DNA of 6,569 nt from Gorillibacterium sp. Its GTDB lineage: Bacteria; Bacillota; Bacilli; Paenibacillales; NBRC-103111. Where the stretch lies: NCBI GenBank assembly GCA_014380705.1, contig JACMJI010000262.1:1-6569 (forward strand), in the 5' to 3' direction. The notes under the pieces were generated by a model, which was not told where the DNA came from, ran no database searches, and was given only the letters and a program-made list of their open reading frames with translations. The position numbers and the translations under genes are program-made. This document shows positions 6,509 to 6,569 of the stretch, in pieces. How positions within the stretch are numbered: position 1 is the first letter of the stretch; every line of letters begins with the position of its first letter.

Positions 6509-6569
6509 ATGAAGCTATTGGTGCTCGGCGCAAATGGTATGGCCGGCCACGTCATGGTCAAACACTTTC
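6509..6569 (+). CDS. RmlD-like NAD(P)-dependent sugar reductase/SDR (3' partial)
   Basis: Only the first 20 codons are present; the right edge cuts the gene. The sequence starts MKLLVLGANGMAGH and carries the Rossmann dinucleotide-binding motif G7-x-x-G10-x-x-G13 directly at the N-terminus. This is typical of extended SDR enzymes of the dTDP-4-dehydrorhamnose reductase (RmlD/SpsK) group and of WbjC/FnlB-type reductases in UDP-L-FucNAc synthesis. The frame is open back to 6452, but ATG 6509 is its first start codon and matches the family's usual N-terminus. Only a weak purine stretch (AAGAAG, 6494-6499) precedes it, so it may depend on translation from upstream. The reaction would be NAD(P)H reduction of a 4-keto nucleotide sugar; which one cannot be decided here. 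Confidence 0.7.
   Translation, partial: MKLLVLGANGMAGHVMVKHF

Overview
The window looks like chromosomal DNA of an endospore-forming Firmicute, most likely Paenibacillus or a close relative. The reasons are strong AAGGAGG-type ribosome binding sites, ATG/GTG starts with 4-bp stop/start overlaps, a very long decapeptide-repeat protein ending in a tail like the one I know from Paenibacillus as the WIAG-tail, and a short nucleotidyltransferase resembling Bacillus SpsI. No database search was possible; the assignment rests on recalled family features. All real genes are on the + strand.

Layout. (1) 1-2484: the 3' part of a large surface-type protein whose reading frame is open to the left edge, so its start lies outside the window. 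It has a 71-codon lead-in, an uninterrupted run of 64 decapeptide repeats (214-2133), and a C-terminal domain of about 116 residues. A 13-decad block inside the array is tandemly duplicated (784-1563). (2) 2485-2704: a non-coding gap with a strong intrinsic terminator (2533-2585), a possible sporulation-type -10 box (2659-2666), and the Shine-Dalgarno site of the next gene. (3) 2705-6324: four tightly packed genes that look like one operon. They are two paralogous family-2-type glycosyltransferases (the second with a basic N-terminal extension), a third, classical GT2 glycosyltransferase, and a sugar-1-phosphate nucleotidyltransferase. (4) 6325-6569: a 31-codon ORF with a strong ribosome binding site, possibly the relic of a nucleotide-sugar dehydratase gene, followed by the first 20 codons of an RmlD-like Rossmann-fold oxidoreductase cut by the right edge.

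How the genes may work together (inference). The nucleotidyltransferase and downstream oxidoreductase would make an activated deoxysugar (dTDP- or UDP-linked), and the three glycosyltransferases would build a glycan. The Ser/Thr-rich repeat protein next door is a plausible acceptor, which would make this a spore-surface or cell-surface glycoprotein locus comparable in logic, not homology, to the BclA exosporium system of Bacillus anthracis. The terminator shows that the repeat gene is probably transcribed separately from the glycosylation operon.
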